From: Anaeromyces robustus
Taxonomy: Eukaryota > Neocallimastigomycota > Neocallimastigomycetes > Neocallimastigales > Neocallimastigaceae
DNA: 25,231 bases
NCBI GenBank assembly: GCA_002104895.1
Contig: MCFG01000595.1
Coordinates: 1-25,231, forward strand
Reading direction: 5' to 3'
Below the pieces are notes generated by a model. That model was not told the origin of the DNA. It saw only the letters and a program-made list of their open reading frames with translations, and did no database searches. The position numbers were made by a program, and so were the translations under genes. Positions 1 through 11,502 of this stretch are shown here, piece after piece (within the stretch, counting starts at the first letter, position 1; each line of letters opens with the position of its first letter).

Positions 1-365
1 GAAGTTAAATAATTAAGATATTAATTTATTATGTTAAATAAGTAATTTTTGAGAATAATCACTCATTCTAATAAAATATGTTTTTACGCTTGAGTAATTA
101 TTCCATCTTGTAACAAATTCTGAAAGTTATTATAAATTAAGAAATTAATTTAAATGGAAATGTAAGATCTTTATTTAGAAGCATTCCATATTAGCCGTTA
201 AAATTAGATTATGATATTTAAATACTATTTAATAAACAATTAACATAAAAAATAATAAGCTTTTTCATATTTATGTATATATTTTCTCTTTATTATATTA
301 GGTAAAGAAAACATAAATAATTATAAAAAAAACATATCAATTAATAATATTAATATTTCCATCTA

Positions 366-396
<31 letters not shown>

Positions 397-1405
397 TTAT
401 AGTTTGCATAAAAAACTATATTAAATATAAAAAAATACGCCACAATATTATATATTATTTTATAAATGTAACTTTTCTTATTAAAATAAATGAAAAAAAA
501 TTTAATTTTTTTTTTTTAAATAAAATATAATTATTTTATTATTAATAAATAAAAATAGTTAAGTTTGACAGTTACACTATTTTTATATCTTATAATTTGA
601 AATAATTATAAAATAATTTAATTTATTTATATTAATAGTTTTTACTTTTAGTTGTTTTCTTAAAATCAAATTTAGTATAAAAATGTTAAATAATTTTTTA
701 TAATGAACAAGTGTACATTATTTACTTTAGTTCCATATTCTTCTAAGTTATAATTTAAATCTACATCTATGGCATAAATACTTCATTATAAAGTTAAATC
801 TACATTTATGACATAAATGCCATTGCCATTGTATCTTTTTTTTTAAATTGATGAAAGTTTTTTTTTTTTAATTATAAAAAAAAAAATGTAACAAAAAAAT
901 TTTTAACTTTTCATATAATTCATTTATTTATTAAAAAAACTTTAATTTAATTAAATATAAAAATATTAATATATATTTATTATGTGTCATAATATAATAA
1001 TACATATTTTAATATATTATATAGACAATCATAATAAAGGCATTTGTAAAGCTTAAATATGAGTAAAAACAAAAAAAAAAAAAAATACATTTTAACATTT
1101 TATTTATAGTTAACATCATTAATTTAAAATAATATTATATATATTTTTATTATTTACTTTTATATTTTTAAGTTTTTTTTCTTTTCTTTTTTAAAAAAAA
1201 AATTGAAGTAAACAAATAAATAAATATATATATATATATATATATAAAGAATTATTTAAATAAATAAATATATAAATATATAAATAGAAAAAGAATTATA
1301 TAAACAAATAAATTTAAGAATAAAGAAAAAAGAATCTAGAAATATCATTTGCCATTGTATATAAATTTTTTGTTATTGATCAATTCAAATAATAATAATA
1401 ATAAA
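1..1405. other. AT-rich region upstream of the aldo/keto reductase gene
   Basis: No gene is supported here. The DNA is almost entirely A/T, with a 28-nt T homopolymer at 366-393, shorter A and T runs, and an (AT)n run near 1223-1247. Two loosely similar ~38-bp units lie at about 757-830 around the words ATCTAC, ATAAAT and ATGCC. The word GCCATTGTAT occurs near 832 and again at 1351. No ATG lies on the plus strand between 1062 and 1405, which fits an untranslated leader leading to the ATG at 1406. The promoter itself cannot be recognised by eye. Confidence 0.6.
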
Positions 1406-2254
1406 ATGCAATTTAAAACTTTATCTAATGGCATAAAAATGCCAATGGTTGGACTTGGCGTTTTTAAGGTACCACCAAGAAAAACTAAAGACTGCGTTCT
1501 TGCTGCACTTAAACAAGGTTATCGTTTAATAGATACAGCTCAAACTTATAATAATGAAAAGGAAGTTGGTGAAGCTATTCGTGAAAGTGGAATACCTCGT
1601 AAAGATATTTTTGTTACTACAAAAATCTTTTTACCAGATTATTCTTATGAAGGTGCTCAAAAAGCTACTAAACGTTCTCTTGATGCCCTTGGTCTTAATT
1701 ATATCGATTTAATGCTTCTTCATCAACCTATGGCTGATTATATGGGAGCTTGGCGTGGCCTTGAAAAAATGTATAATGAAGGTGCTTGTAAAGCTATTGG
1801 TATGTCAAATTGTTTCCCAAATGTAGTTGCTGATATGTGTGAAACTAAAAGTATTAAAATAAAACCAATGGTTAACCAAGTAGAAATGCATCCATTTAAT
1901 CAACAAGAACTTAACCTTAAAACTATGAAAAATTATGGTATTGTTCCAGAAGCTTGGGCACCACTTAATGAAGGTAAAAGAAATTTCTTTAAGAATGCTA
2001 TTTTAACAGAAATTGGTAAAAAATATGGAAAAACAGCAGCTCAAGTTGCTCTTCGTTGGAATATTCAACGTGATGTTATTGTTATTCCGAAATCTGATGA
2101 AGAATATCAACTTAAAGAGAATATTAATATATTTGACTTTAAGCTTTCAGATGATGATATGAAAAAGATTGCTACTATGGATATTGGTCATAGTGAAATT
2201 GTTGATCTTTTAAATCCTGAATTTGTCAAATATGTTCATAATTTCAAATATTAA
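1406..2254 (+). CDS. Aldo/keto reductase, bacterial AKR5 type (2,5-diketo-gluconate reductase-like)
   Basis: Predicted cytosolic NAD(P)H-dependent oxidoreductase that reduces aldehydes or ketones to alcohols; the true substrate cannot be told from sequence. The 282-aa product is full length for the family and has no signal peptide or membrane segment. It opens with the usual N-G-x-x-x-P-x-x-G-x-G pattern (residues 8-18). The catalytic tetrad is complete: D43, Y48, K73 and H106, the last in LLHQP. NQVEMHP (157-163) and the cofactor loop IPKS (227-230) are also present. The start is the ATG at 1406; the 57 nt upstream are open but begin with TTG and encode an Asn-rich stretch unlike the family. 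The style (LMLLHQP, YMGAWRGLE, NQVEMHPF) resembles Firmicutes/Bacteroidetes enzymes. The gene has no intron while its window neighbours have four to five, suggesting bacterial origin. Oddity: the position that is Arg in many NADPH-specific AKRs (K+6 after IPK) is Gln235. Family is certain; subfamily and substrate are inferred. Confidence 0.95.
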   Translation: MQFKTLSNGIKMPMVGLGVFKVPPRKTKDCVLAALKQGYRLIDTAQTYNNEKEVGEAIRESGIPRKDIFVTTKIFLPDYSYEGAQKATKRSLDALGLNYIDLMLLHQPMADYMGAWRGLEKMYNEGACKAIGMSNCFPNVVADMCETKSIKIKPMVNQVEMHPFNQQELNLKTMKNYGIVPEAWAPLNEGKRNFFKNAILTEIGKKYGKTAAQVALRWNIQRDVIVIPKSDEEYQLKENINIFDFKLSDDDMKKIATMDIGHSEIVDLLNPEFVKYVHNFKY

Positions 2255-2310
2255 GAATAATAATAAAAAAAAAAAAAAAAAAAGAAGACAAGAAAAAAGA
2301 TAAGAAAGAA

Positions 2311-2316
2311 AATAAA
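2311..2316 (+). terminator. Possible polyadenylation signal of the aldo/keto reductase
   Basis: An AATAAA hexamer lies 57 nt after the TAA stop, in an A-rich, purine-rich 3' stretch. In such AT-rich DNA this hexamer is common by chance, so the call rests on position only. Confidence 0.3.
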
Positions 2317-2892
2317 CTCCTTGGAAATGATAATATATAATATAATTATCATAATCAACATTTCATATATATATATAAATATACAAGAATTAAATTAAAA
2401 CTTTATATTACCAATATTTTGTATAAAAGGATTAAATATAAATTACTAATATATATAATAAATTTATTATAAAATTAATAATTTATGAATATTTTTTTTT
2501 TTCTTAAAATTGAAAAAAAAAAAAAAAAAAATATGTATATATATTCTAAAATTTATCAAAAAAATTTAAAATTAAATATTAAAAATATTAAACATAAAAA
2601 AAAAAAAAAATTAATGTAACTAAAATAAATTGAATGATAAAAAAACATCAATAATTTCAATATGTATATAATAAATGTAACGAAAAAAAGAGAATATTGT
2701 AATATATATATATAAAATTATAATTTGAATAGTAATTCATTTTGTTTCTTTCTTTAATTACATTTAAAATTTAAAGTCATTTCTTAATATTTAATTATTT
2801 ATTTGTTTATTTATTTAGTATTATTTGTTTATTTATTTAGTATTATTTATTTATTTATTTTTATTATTCATAGTTTTTTTTATTTATTTAGT

Positions 2893-3067
<175 letters not shown>

Positions 3068-3238
3068 TATTATTTTATGATTATTAATTTACTTTCTTAT
3101 TAAATTTTTTTTCTCTTTCTCTTTAGCTATTAATTGTGCTTTATATATATAATATTTAATAATAAAATTAGAGGATAAAAAATTTTAATTAAATTTTATT
3201 TTTCATACTTTTTAAATCTAATATTAATGAGAACAGAA

Positions 3239-3271
3239 ACCATAAAACTTTAAAGATCTATGTTTTATGGT
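3239..3271. repeat. Inverted repeat with 10-bp perfect stem
   Basis: ACCATAAAAC at 3239-3248 is followed after 13 nt by its exact reverse complement GTTTTATGGT at 3262-3271. It could form a hairpin in RNA. No following T-run or other feature assigns it a role. Confidence 0.7.
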
Positions 3272-3666
3272 CATTAAAAATTTTAATATTTCAATTTCTT
3301 TTATCATTTACTCTAAAAAAGAAAACGAAAACTATTTATTGAAATTAAAAAAATAAGTTTTTATTTATTATATATCAATAAAACAAAATCCTATACATTC
3401 ATTTCTCATTATATTATAATATTTCTTTTTTAAACATTAATTTTTTTTTAAAAAAAAATATAAAAATGAAACTAAATATACAATATATTTTTAATAATAT
3501 CATTTTTATGTCAACTACAGTATATTAAATTATAATGTTAGACTTATAGATAAATATAACTAAAAAATTTCTAAAATATGAGATGAATTATAAAAAATAC
3601 ATCAATATATTTATAAAAAAGAATTTGAGGAAGGAAATAATAACATATTAAATTGGAACTTATCAA

Positions 3667-3729
3667 AAATTTTTTAAACCTATTAAATATATTAAAAAAT
3701 TTTTTATATTTAATAGGTTTAAAAAATTT
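3667..3729. repeat. Long perfect inverted repeat (24-bp arms, 15-nt spacer)
   Basis: The arm at 3667-3690 (containing AAACCTATTAAATAT) is the exact reverse complement of 3706-3729. The spacer 3691-3705 is itself partly self-complementary. It would form a long hairpin or cruciform. The small minus-strand open frame across it (3571-3756) owes part of its length to this palindrome and has no recognisable product. Confidence 0.9.
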
Positions 3730-4470
3730 AAGAATTACATTCGTTATTGTACCCATATTATTACAACGACTTTAATATATTTATATTTAATAATGAAATA
3801 TTTAATAACAATATTTAAGTTTTGTTTCAAAATTAATTTCTTTGAATTCTAACTAAATGAATAAATAAATATATAATAAAGGAATTTTAATCCATAATAC
3901 AAGGAAATGATTTATATTCTATAATAACAACATTATTACTGATACTAAAAATTAATAATATAAGGGCTAGGTTATATTTTAATTTTTTATATATGAAGTT
4001 AATATAGCATAATATTATTATTAATTATAATAATTATTATTATTATTATAATAAATAATAATATTAAGTATCAAATATATTTGAAATTATTAATTCAAAT
4101 TTCAAATCTAGTTGATACCTTAACAAGATTCGTCTAGTATCTGAATCCTGAAGGAGAATCATGTAACGAATAATAGAATTAGTAAATTAGTAACAATTGT
4201 CTAGATTAGTCACTATAACTATCAGGCCGAACTCTATTTTAAAATAATTTATTATAAATTTCTGTATTATTTTGTATTTTATTTTTATATTTTATTATAG
4301 AAATACATAGAAGATAATAAAGAACCTCAAGAAAAAATCATGTTATATTTCTTTGTTTTTCTATGAGATTCATTTCAAATCAAAAAATCTTAGTTCCTAG
4401 CACTTTTTATAATTAATAATTTGAAACATAATGATAATTAATTAGTATTAATTATTAATTTTATAATTAA

Positions 4471-4518
4471 TAAAACTATTTTTTAATAAAACTATTTTTT
4501 AATAAAACTATTTTTTAA
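4471..4518. repeat. 16-bp tandem repeat, three copies
   Basis: TAAAACTATTTTTTAA occurs three times head to tail at 4471, 4487 and 4503 with no mismatches. No function is apparent. Confidence 0.9.
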
Positions 4519-4642
4519 ATAAATAAAATAATACTTTAGAAAACAATTATTACTAATATTTCAGCACTGACCTTCCAGGTTAAAAAGAAATGCTCTAATA
4601 TTATAGTTTTATTTTATTATTTAATTTTTAGTTAAATATGAA

Positions 4643-4840
4643 GGGCTACAAGAGTAAATTAAGTAAATTTGGGGGTGTCCCATTTATTATTTATTATTTA
4701 TTATTTATTATTTATTATTTATTTATTAAAATAAAATAATTACATTTTTAATATGGCGTATTTTTTAAAAAGTGTAAATTTTTGTATTTTAATTTGGCGA
4801 AATGGGTCACATTCTCCGTAAATTTATAAAACCCTTAACC
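4643..4840. mobile_element. Possible MITE-like relic with imperfect terminal inverted repeats
   Basis: Two islands less AT-rich than their surroundings face each other. The left contains AGGGCTACAAG, then TAAATTTGGGGGTGTCCCAT. The right, read on the other strand, contains AGGGTTT, then AAATTTACGG and TGACCCATTT. The arms share AGGG, AAATTT and TGT/TG-CCCATTT in the same order with small gaps. Between them are a 7-bp tandem array and a non-coding A/T stretch. TSDs were not resolved. The ends recall DNA transposons whose termini carry GGGTGTCCCA, but the arms are too diverged for confidence. Confidence 0.35.
4682..4724. repeat. 7-bp tandem repeat (TTATTAT)n
   Basis: About six units of a 7-bp A/T repeat directly after GGGTGTCCCA, inside the possible MITE-like segment. 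Confidence 0.85.
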
Positions 4841-5985
4841 CACAATAAATAATTTCATGTATTATTAAATAATATTAATAATATATATATTAAACATATT
4901 AATATATATTTGATTATATTATTATTTAATCTTATGAAATTTATAAAAAAGATAATTTTTGAACGTATTAAATATATATTTTAATTATAAATTATATTAT
5001 TTTATCTAATATAAAAACTACAAAAAACTACATCTTGATCTGACTACTTAGCTCAAATCTCGTACTTTTGACATACTAATTGTCTTTTAATACTTAAATT
5101 ATTATCATTATTGCTAATTTTATTAGTTTTTATAATATTATATATGTTATTAATGTATTATTTGTATAGTTTTATAATTGAATTACATGTATCATTATAT
5201 AGATTAATATCTTTATTAATATATAATATTTTATAATGCTTTATTAATATGCCTTATTAATATTTTTATAATAAACAATTATTAATATTTTTTATAATAA
5301 ATACTTTATTAATACATTAATACAACTATCTTAGTTATAAATCTTTATTATATTATAATTCTTAAAACAAGTATCCTATAATAAATTTATATTCATCCTT
5401 TTCTTTTTCCATATATTTATTTTTCTTTCCATTATTAAAGTTATTAACAAATATAGAAATAAATAAGTATATTCTGTAAATAGATTAGTTATAAATTAAA
5501 TATTTATAAATATATTTATTTATTTTATAAGTTATATATATTATATATAAATAATATAAATTATATATACTAAATAATAAAAAATTTATATTTATATATA
5601 CATTATTAATATAATAATAATAATAAAAATGAGAAGTAATGAAGATTTATACAGTAAATAATAAAATATTAATAAATATGATAAGTGATAAGTAAAGATT
5701 TATATGACTCTATACTATTTTAATTTTTTTATATATTTTATTATTATATAATAACAATTAATATATTTGACTTATAGTTTATATATATATATATTTTAAT
5801 TTTTAGTATTAACCGAAAGAGTAGTTTGCGTCTAATAAACTTAATGTTAATATATTTTCTAACTATAAAATATATAATTTAAAAAAAAATATATATATAT
5901 ATTTTGCTCTTATTTTGAAAAATTATAAAATTATCTAAATATAAAAATGTTTTATTAATAAATTAAATATTTTATATTTTTCATT

Positions 5986-6640
5986 ATATATAGAGTATTC
6001 ACTGTTTCTTTTTTTCCTATAAAAATCAGTATTATACCTTTTTTTTTTATTATTATAAATAATTTTATAATCAATGGTATTAAAATAATAAATTAAATTT
6101 ATATATAGAATTTTCACTGTTTCTTTTTTCCTATAAAAATTAGTATTAGACCTTTTTTTTTTTTTATTATTATAAATAATTTTATGATCAATGGTATTAA
6201 ATAAATTAAAATTAAGTTTATATATAGAGTATTCACTGTTTCTTTTTTTCCTATAAAAATTAGTATTAAACCTTTTTTTTTTATTATTATAAATAATTTT
6301 ATGATAAATGGTATTAAATAAATTAAAATTAAGTTTATATATAGAGTATTCACTATTTCTTTTTTTCCTATAAAAATCAGTATTATACCTTTTTTTTTTT
6401 TTTTTTATTATTATAAATAATTTTATAATCAATGGTATTAAAATAATGAATTAAATTTATATGGAATATTCACTGTTTCTTTTTTCCTATAAAAATTAGT
6501 ATTACACCTTTTTTTTATTATTATAAATATATAGAGTATTCACTGTTTCTTTTTTTCCTATAAAAATTAGTATTATACCTTTTTTTTTTTTTTTTTTTTT
6601 ATTATTATAAATAATTTTAAAATCAATGGTATTAAATAAA
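5986..6640. repeat. Minisatellite with ~117-bp unit, five to six copies
   Basis: The unit begins with TATATAGAGTATTCACTGTT, continues with a T-run, CCTATAAAAAT, a longer T-run, ATTATTATAAATAATTTTA and ATCAATGGTATTAAA. The CAC of TTCACTG falls at 6000, 6115, 6234, 6351, 6471 and 6541, giving periods of 115, 119, 117, 120 and 70; the fifth copy is internally deleted. Variation is mostly in T-run lengths. One minus-strand frame (5935-6432) stays open through several copies and would encode a ~39-residue Lys/Asn/Tyr-rich repeat peptide, but no start, splice or domain evidence supports a gene. Confidence 0.9.
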
Positions 6641-8785
6641 TTTAATTAAATAAATAAAATATATATAAATAGAATATTCTATATATATATTTTTACAAAT
6701 ATTTTTATATTTATACTTTTATTATTATAATTATTATTTTTTTTTACTTTTTTTTCATTTTAATTTTTTATTATTACAAAAATATTGACAATTTATTTAT
6801 TTATTTATAATTTTTTTATCATTTTATTTATTTTAAGTTATTATTTTATATTAATATTTAAATGAATTTTATGTATTTTAGTATACAAATAAACAAACAG
6901 ACAAAGAAATTAATAATAAGATTCCTTTTTTTTTTTTATATATAAATTTTTTTATTTATTAAAATTTGGATACTTATAATAGCATTAATATTATTTTATC
7001 AATAATTTGACGGCTCTTCATTTAAATTAAATTTTTACCTTTTATAGAAAATTCTATAGATTAAAATAGTAGCAAAAGCTTTCTTTTTTCTATTAATTAT
7101 TTTTTTTTTGTTTTTTATTTAATACACATTTAGTTTGTTTTTTTTTTTCCCTATTTTTAATATAACTTTATTATTATATATTCTTATTAAAATAGTAGGA
7201 TTGACACATGGTAGTATAGCAAAATTATTAGCATATATTACTATTGTTAAATAATAATAATTATATAAAAAATTAAAAGATTAATAATGTACATGAAAAA
7301 TTTATTATTTTTTTTTTTTTTTAAAAAAAGTAAATAATATACTGTATTTCTTGAATATTATAAATATATACTAAAACTATATTTAAAGGGTAATGAAAAT
7401 TTATACAATATAATATTAATTTTTTTTAATGTTAATATTTTCATGATATAAATATTTAAAACAAATAAATATTAATATATAAAAAATATAAAATATACAT
7501 ATATAAATATATTTTAAAGATATAAAAGGAAACTTTTTTATATATTTAAAAAATATATATTATATTTGAATTAGTAATATAAAAACTTTTAAAAGAGTGT
7601 TTTATGTTTTTTAAATAATACTTTTTTAATATTTTAGTATTCAATATAATAAAATAGGAAAAACCGATTTTTAATTTATTTTTTAATAATTACTATTATG
7701 TAATTGTTTTTGATTATAAATGAATATTAACAATAATAATAATTATTCTCCAAATTGTAAAAGATTTTGGTTCTTTTTTTTTTTTTTTTATTAATATTTA
7801 AGGATTTTCAAACTAGAATTCTCTATAATAATTAAACGTGTGTTTATTTATTAAATGAAATGAATATTCAAAAAATAAATTAAAAGATGAGAAAATAAAT
7901 AAATGATTTAAAATTATTAGAACCTTCTAATTTTTAATAAATTTTTTGTTTTATTATATATATAATTTTTTTTTATTTTTACTTTTATTCATTTTAATTA
8001 GTGAATTTTCACTTCAATTTTTTTATGTTATAGAAAATTCTAAATAAGACAGAATTCTTAACTTTTTTTTAAATAAAATTCATTTACATTTTATAATATT
8101 TAATGAACACTCGTACCGTACTATTTATTATAATTATAATATGAAAAAGTCTATTTATGTATATATATTTTCCTCTTTTTTTAATAAAACACAATTTTAT
8201 TTATATTATTTAATGAAGTAAGGAATCACAAATATTTTATTTACTTAATTTATATATATATATATTTTTTTTATTTGTTTTATTATTTACTTTTATTTAT
8301 TTTATTTATTTAAATTAATTGATAATAAATGAATTCAAATTAAAAAATAAAAAATTGAGTGTTCAAATTAAAACAAATACCTTTATTAAATAAAAATAAA
8401 ATATAAATTATTTTTTTATTATGAATAAATATTTGTTATAATATTAAAATGTTTACAAGATCTTTAAATTGAATATTTTTAAATAAAATTATCATATTGG
8501 AAAGATTATTATGATATATAAAAATATGAAATATATATTATATAATAATAATTATACAGAAAAAAATGTATTGAATATTTATTAATTATATAAAAGGCAA
8601 TATTATATAAATATAATTTTTTTATAAAATTTTTTTTATGAACTTATAAAAAGTAATATATATTTAATATATATAACTTTTCTTTTTTGTCAAAAATATA
8701 CTCAAAGTGATATAAATTAAAGTTTTATATGAAAAAAATAATTTAATTTTCATTAAAAATAATATAATATGAAGGAGAAAGTTAA

Positions 8786-8824
<39 letters not shown>

Positions 8825-8990
8825 AGAAGCAATAAAGAATCATTAAAAAAGAATATATACAAATAAAGTATATATACAAAAATACATTGGAACATTCCAA
8901 TAAGTTAAGATATGAATATACTTTTTTTGGTATATCGTAATATTTGTAATTTTAATTTTATTATTGATTATTATAATTGTTAGAATGTTC
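6108..8990. promoter_or_regulatory. Cluster of GAAnnTTC palindromes resembling heat shock elements
   Basis: The head-to-head HSF unit pair nGAAnnTTCn occurs at (first G) 6108, 6464, 6672, 7047, 7920, 8003, 8033, 8890 and 8983. Five are extended to TAGAAnnTTCTA (6672, 7047, 7920, 8033, 8983) and one to TTGGAAnnTTCCAA (8890). The sites at 6108 and 6464 lie in the minisatellite. No gene is seen beside them. The calling is by pattern only; a regulatory role is inference, and two units are less than the three usually needed for strong binding. Confidence 0.35.
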
Positions 8991-10081
8991 TAAATGGTTT
9001 TCCTTCATTCCTTCACACATTATTTCCATTTATTAATTAATTTATATATTTATTTATTTAAGTCATTAATTTTATAAAATTATTAATAAATATTTATCTT
9101 TTTAAGATGTTATTATAAATTCATAATACTATATAATAAATATAAAAATAAAAAATGAAAACAAATAATATATAACAGGTTATAATAAATATTTATTTTT
9201 GAAGATGTTAATATTAATTTATTAATTTATAATACTATAAAAAAAATAGAAATATAATTAAATAATAAAACGATATTAGTAATAATTTAACTAAAAAAAA
9301 AAATCTATTTTTTTAAGTACAACAAAAATGTTGTATTGTTGATTTATTAGAGTATTATTTTAATCTATTATTTTATTATATTGTATTATTTATTCTTTTT
9401 TTTTTTTTTTTTTTTAATTGAAAAATTTAATCAATTTATTATTAAGCATTACTGATTTATATGAAAATTTGATAAAAAAAATGAAATGAAAAAATAAAAA
9501 AAAAAAAAAAAATAAAATAAAATAAAATAATAAAAAAAAAACACTGTATTAATATATATATTATGATATATTACCAATTTTTATACAAATACTATTTTGA
9601 TTTTTTTCCTACTGAATTAGTATATGCATGTAATAAATTAATTTTGTTTTTTATATAATAATAAAAAGTAAAATTAATTATTTAATAAAAGTTATAGATA
9701 AATTTTGATACAGTTTGTAATAAAAAAAATATTTACCTTGAAATTCTATTAGATGATATAGAATTTAAATTTTGATAAAGAAAGATAAATTATTTATTAA
9801 ATATATTACATTTTTAATAATAATGAATAAAGAATTAAATATGAATATATGCCAATAATTTATTATTGAAATTTACATAAAAATAACTCTCTTTAATTTT
9901 AGTATTTATTACTTTAAGAAAGAATAATATATAATATTCAAATGTATACATATTATACGCTATGTATAAGTAATGATTGATATGTTAATTATTATTTTAT
10001 AAAAAAATTCTTTTTAATAAAATTTATTATTTTTATTATTCTTTTTTTATTTAATATAATAATAAATGTTTTAATTTTTAT

Positions 10082-10114
<33 letters not shown>

Positions 10115-10379
10115 GAAATCCTAGTCAATTCTGTTTAATTAGTTAAATCACTATATATGGTAATGTTATAAAAAAAAACAAAAAACAATATTAAGACAAA
10201 AAATAGTAACTTTAAATATTAATATTTGTAATAATTTATTTATAAATTATTTATTATTGTTATAAATATATGAAAAAATTTAAAGATTGTTCTTAAGATT
10301 CTTTAAATACAAATTATTGGGAAAAAAAAATAATTAATTATATCATTAATATGAAACTTTTTAAACGTACATTATTATA

Positions 10380-10680
10380 TATGAAAAAAAAAGTTAGTTG
10401 ACCAGTTTTTATCCTGATATAAGGTTTCTGGTTCAACATTATCAATTGTTCCTTTCTTAATTAGATTAGGACTGGTTTCGCTTGAAAAAAAGTTTTACAT
10501 CAATAGAACATTATATTAAAATACATGGTCTTGAAGATTGTAATCGATTTTTATGATCTCAATAATAAATAGATATTATGAATTGTAGAGTTAAACTAAC
10601 TAAGCGTTAATTAAATAGAACTATATGTCAAACATAGCTCCATACATTTCATGTGACAAGTCACATGTGAAGATAAAATA
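10380..10680. other. Less AT-rich relic island
   Basis: This stretch has clearly more G and C than its surroundings. On the minus strand about 10393-10500 an open stretch reads with coding-like amino acids (SPNLIKKG, NVEPETLYQDKNW) but has no start and runs into low-complexity sequence. A plus-strand stretch near 10523 is open for only 16 codons. It looks like a decayed coding or mobile-element fragment; no family is recognised. Confidence 0.35.
10650..10670. repeat. Overlapping perfect palindromes (TCACATGTGA)
   Basis: CATGTGAC at 10650-10657 and GTCACATG at 10660-10667 form an 8-bp inverted repeat around AA. TCACATGTGA at 10661-10670 is a perfect 10-bp palindrome with a CACATG/CATGTG core. 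It could be a dimeric protein site (bHLH-like E-box) or a transposon end remnant. Confidence 0.6.
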
Positions 10681-10927
10681 TCAAATATTTATTATATAAT
10701 ACACTATTAATTTTTTTTTCATAATAGGATTAGAGTAATTTGTAATATTAAATATATATAACATTTATTAATAAATAAAGTTTATATAAAAAAAGATAAA
10801 AACATCTCCTAAATAGTTAAATTGTGAAAAAAAAAAAAGTTCTAGGTAAATGATTATTTACTAGGAAATTAAAAGTTTATAAATTAATAAAAGTAAATTA
10901 ATAATTATTATATATAGGTAAATAATA

Positions 10928-11051
<124 letters not shown>

Positions 11052-11166
11052 ACAATCAATTTAATATTAGATTTATAAAACGATTTAAATCAATAATTAA
11101 TAAATTAGTATTACTAACCAATTTATTATTAAATTTGCTAAATCTTTATATTTAATTTCAAACTCT

Positions 11167-11214
11167 GTTTTTATAGAATAGTTGTCCATAATCAAAAACT
11201 ATTCTAATAAAAAC
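11167..11214. repeat. Near-perfect inverted repeat, 17-bp arms
   Basis: GTTTTTATAGAATAGTT at 11167-11183 pairs with AACTATTCTAATAAAAAC at 11197-11214 with one extra base in the right arm; the loop is 13 nt. Weaker flanking complementarity (AACTCTG left, CTGAGTT right) hints at a longer decayed element. Confidence 0.7.
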
Positions 11215-11446
11215 AAAATAATTAATAAACTGAGTTATTAATAAATAAATAATTGTATATGGATAAATAAAAAGTAAAAAAGTAAAATCAATTAATATAT
11301 AAATAACATTGTTTTATTAGTAAATGTTATAGTTAATGTTACAAATTGTTTTATAAAACATTTTAATGTTATATAATATTGAATAATATAACAATCAACA
11401 TATTATATATATTAAGAAAAAATATAAAACTATTAAGTAGTTACTA

Positions 11447-11502
11447 TTATGGTAAAAAAAAAAAAAAAAAACTAGTAAAAAAAATCATTTGGTTTACCAT
11501 AA
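11447..11502. repeat. Inverted repeat flanking an A-run
   Basis: TTATGGTAAA at 11447-11456 and its exact complement TTTACCATAA at 11493-11502 enclose a poly-A stretch and ACTAGT. Small foldback element or chance; no coding content. Confidence 0.55.

Noticed and set aside
1349-1405. N-terminal extension of the reductase frame
   Set aside because: It begins with TTG, encodes an Asn-rich stretch absent from the family, and the ATG at 1406 gives the standard N-terminus.
8664-8900. Minus-strand frame of 78 codons
   Set aside because: Built around a poly-A run read as poly-Phe; hydrophobic low complexity, no family.
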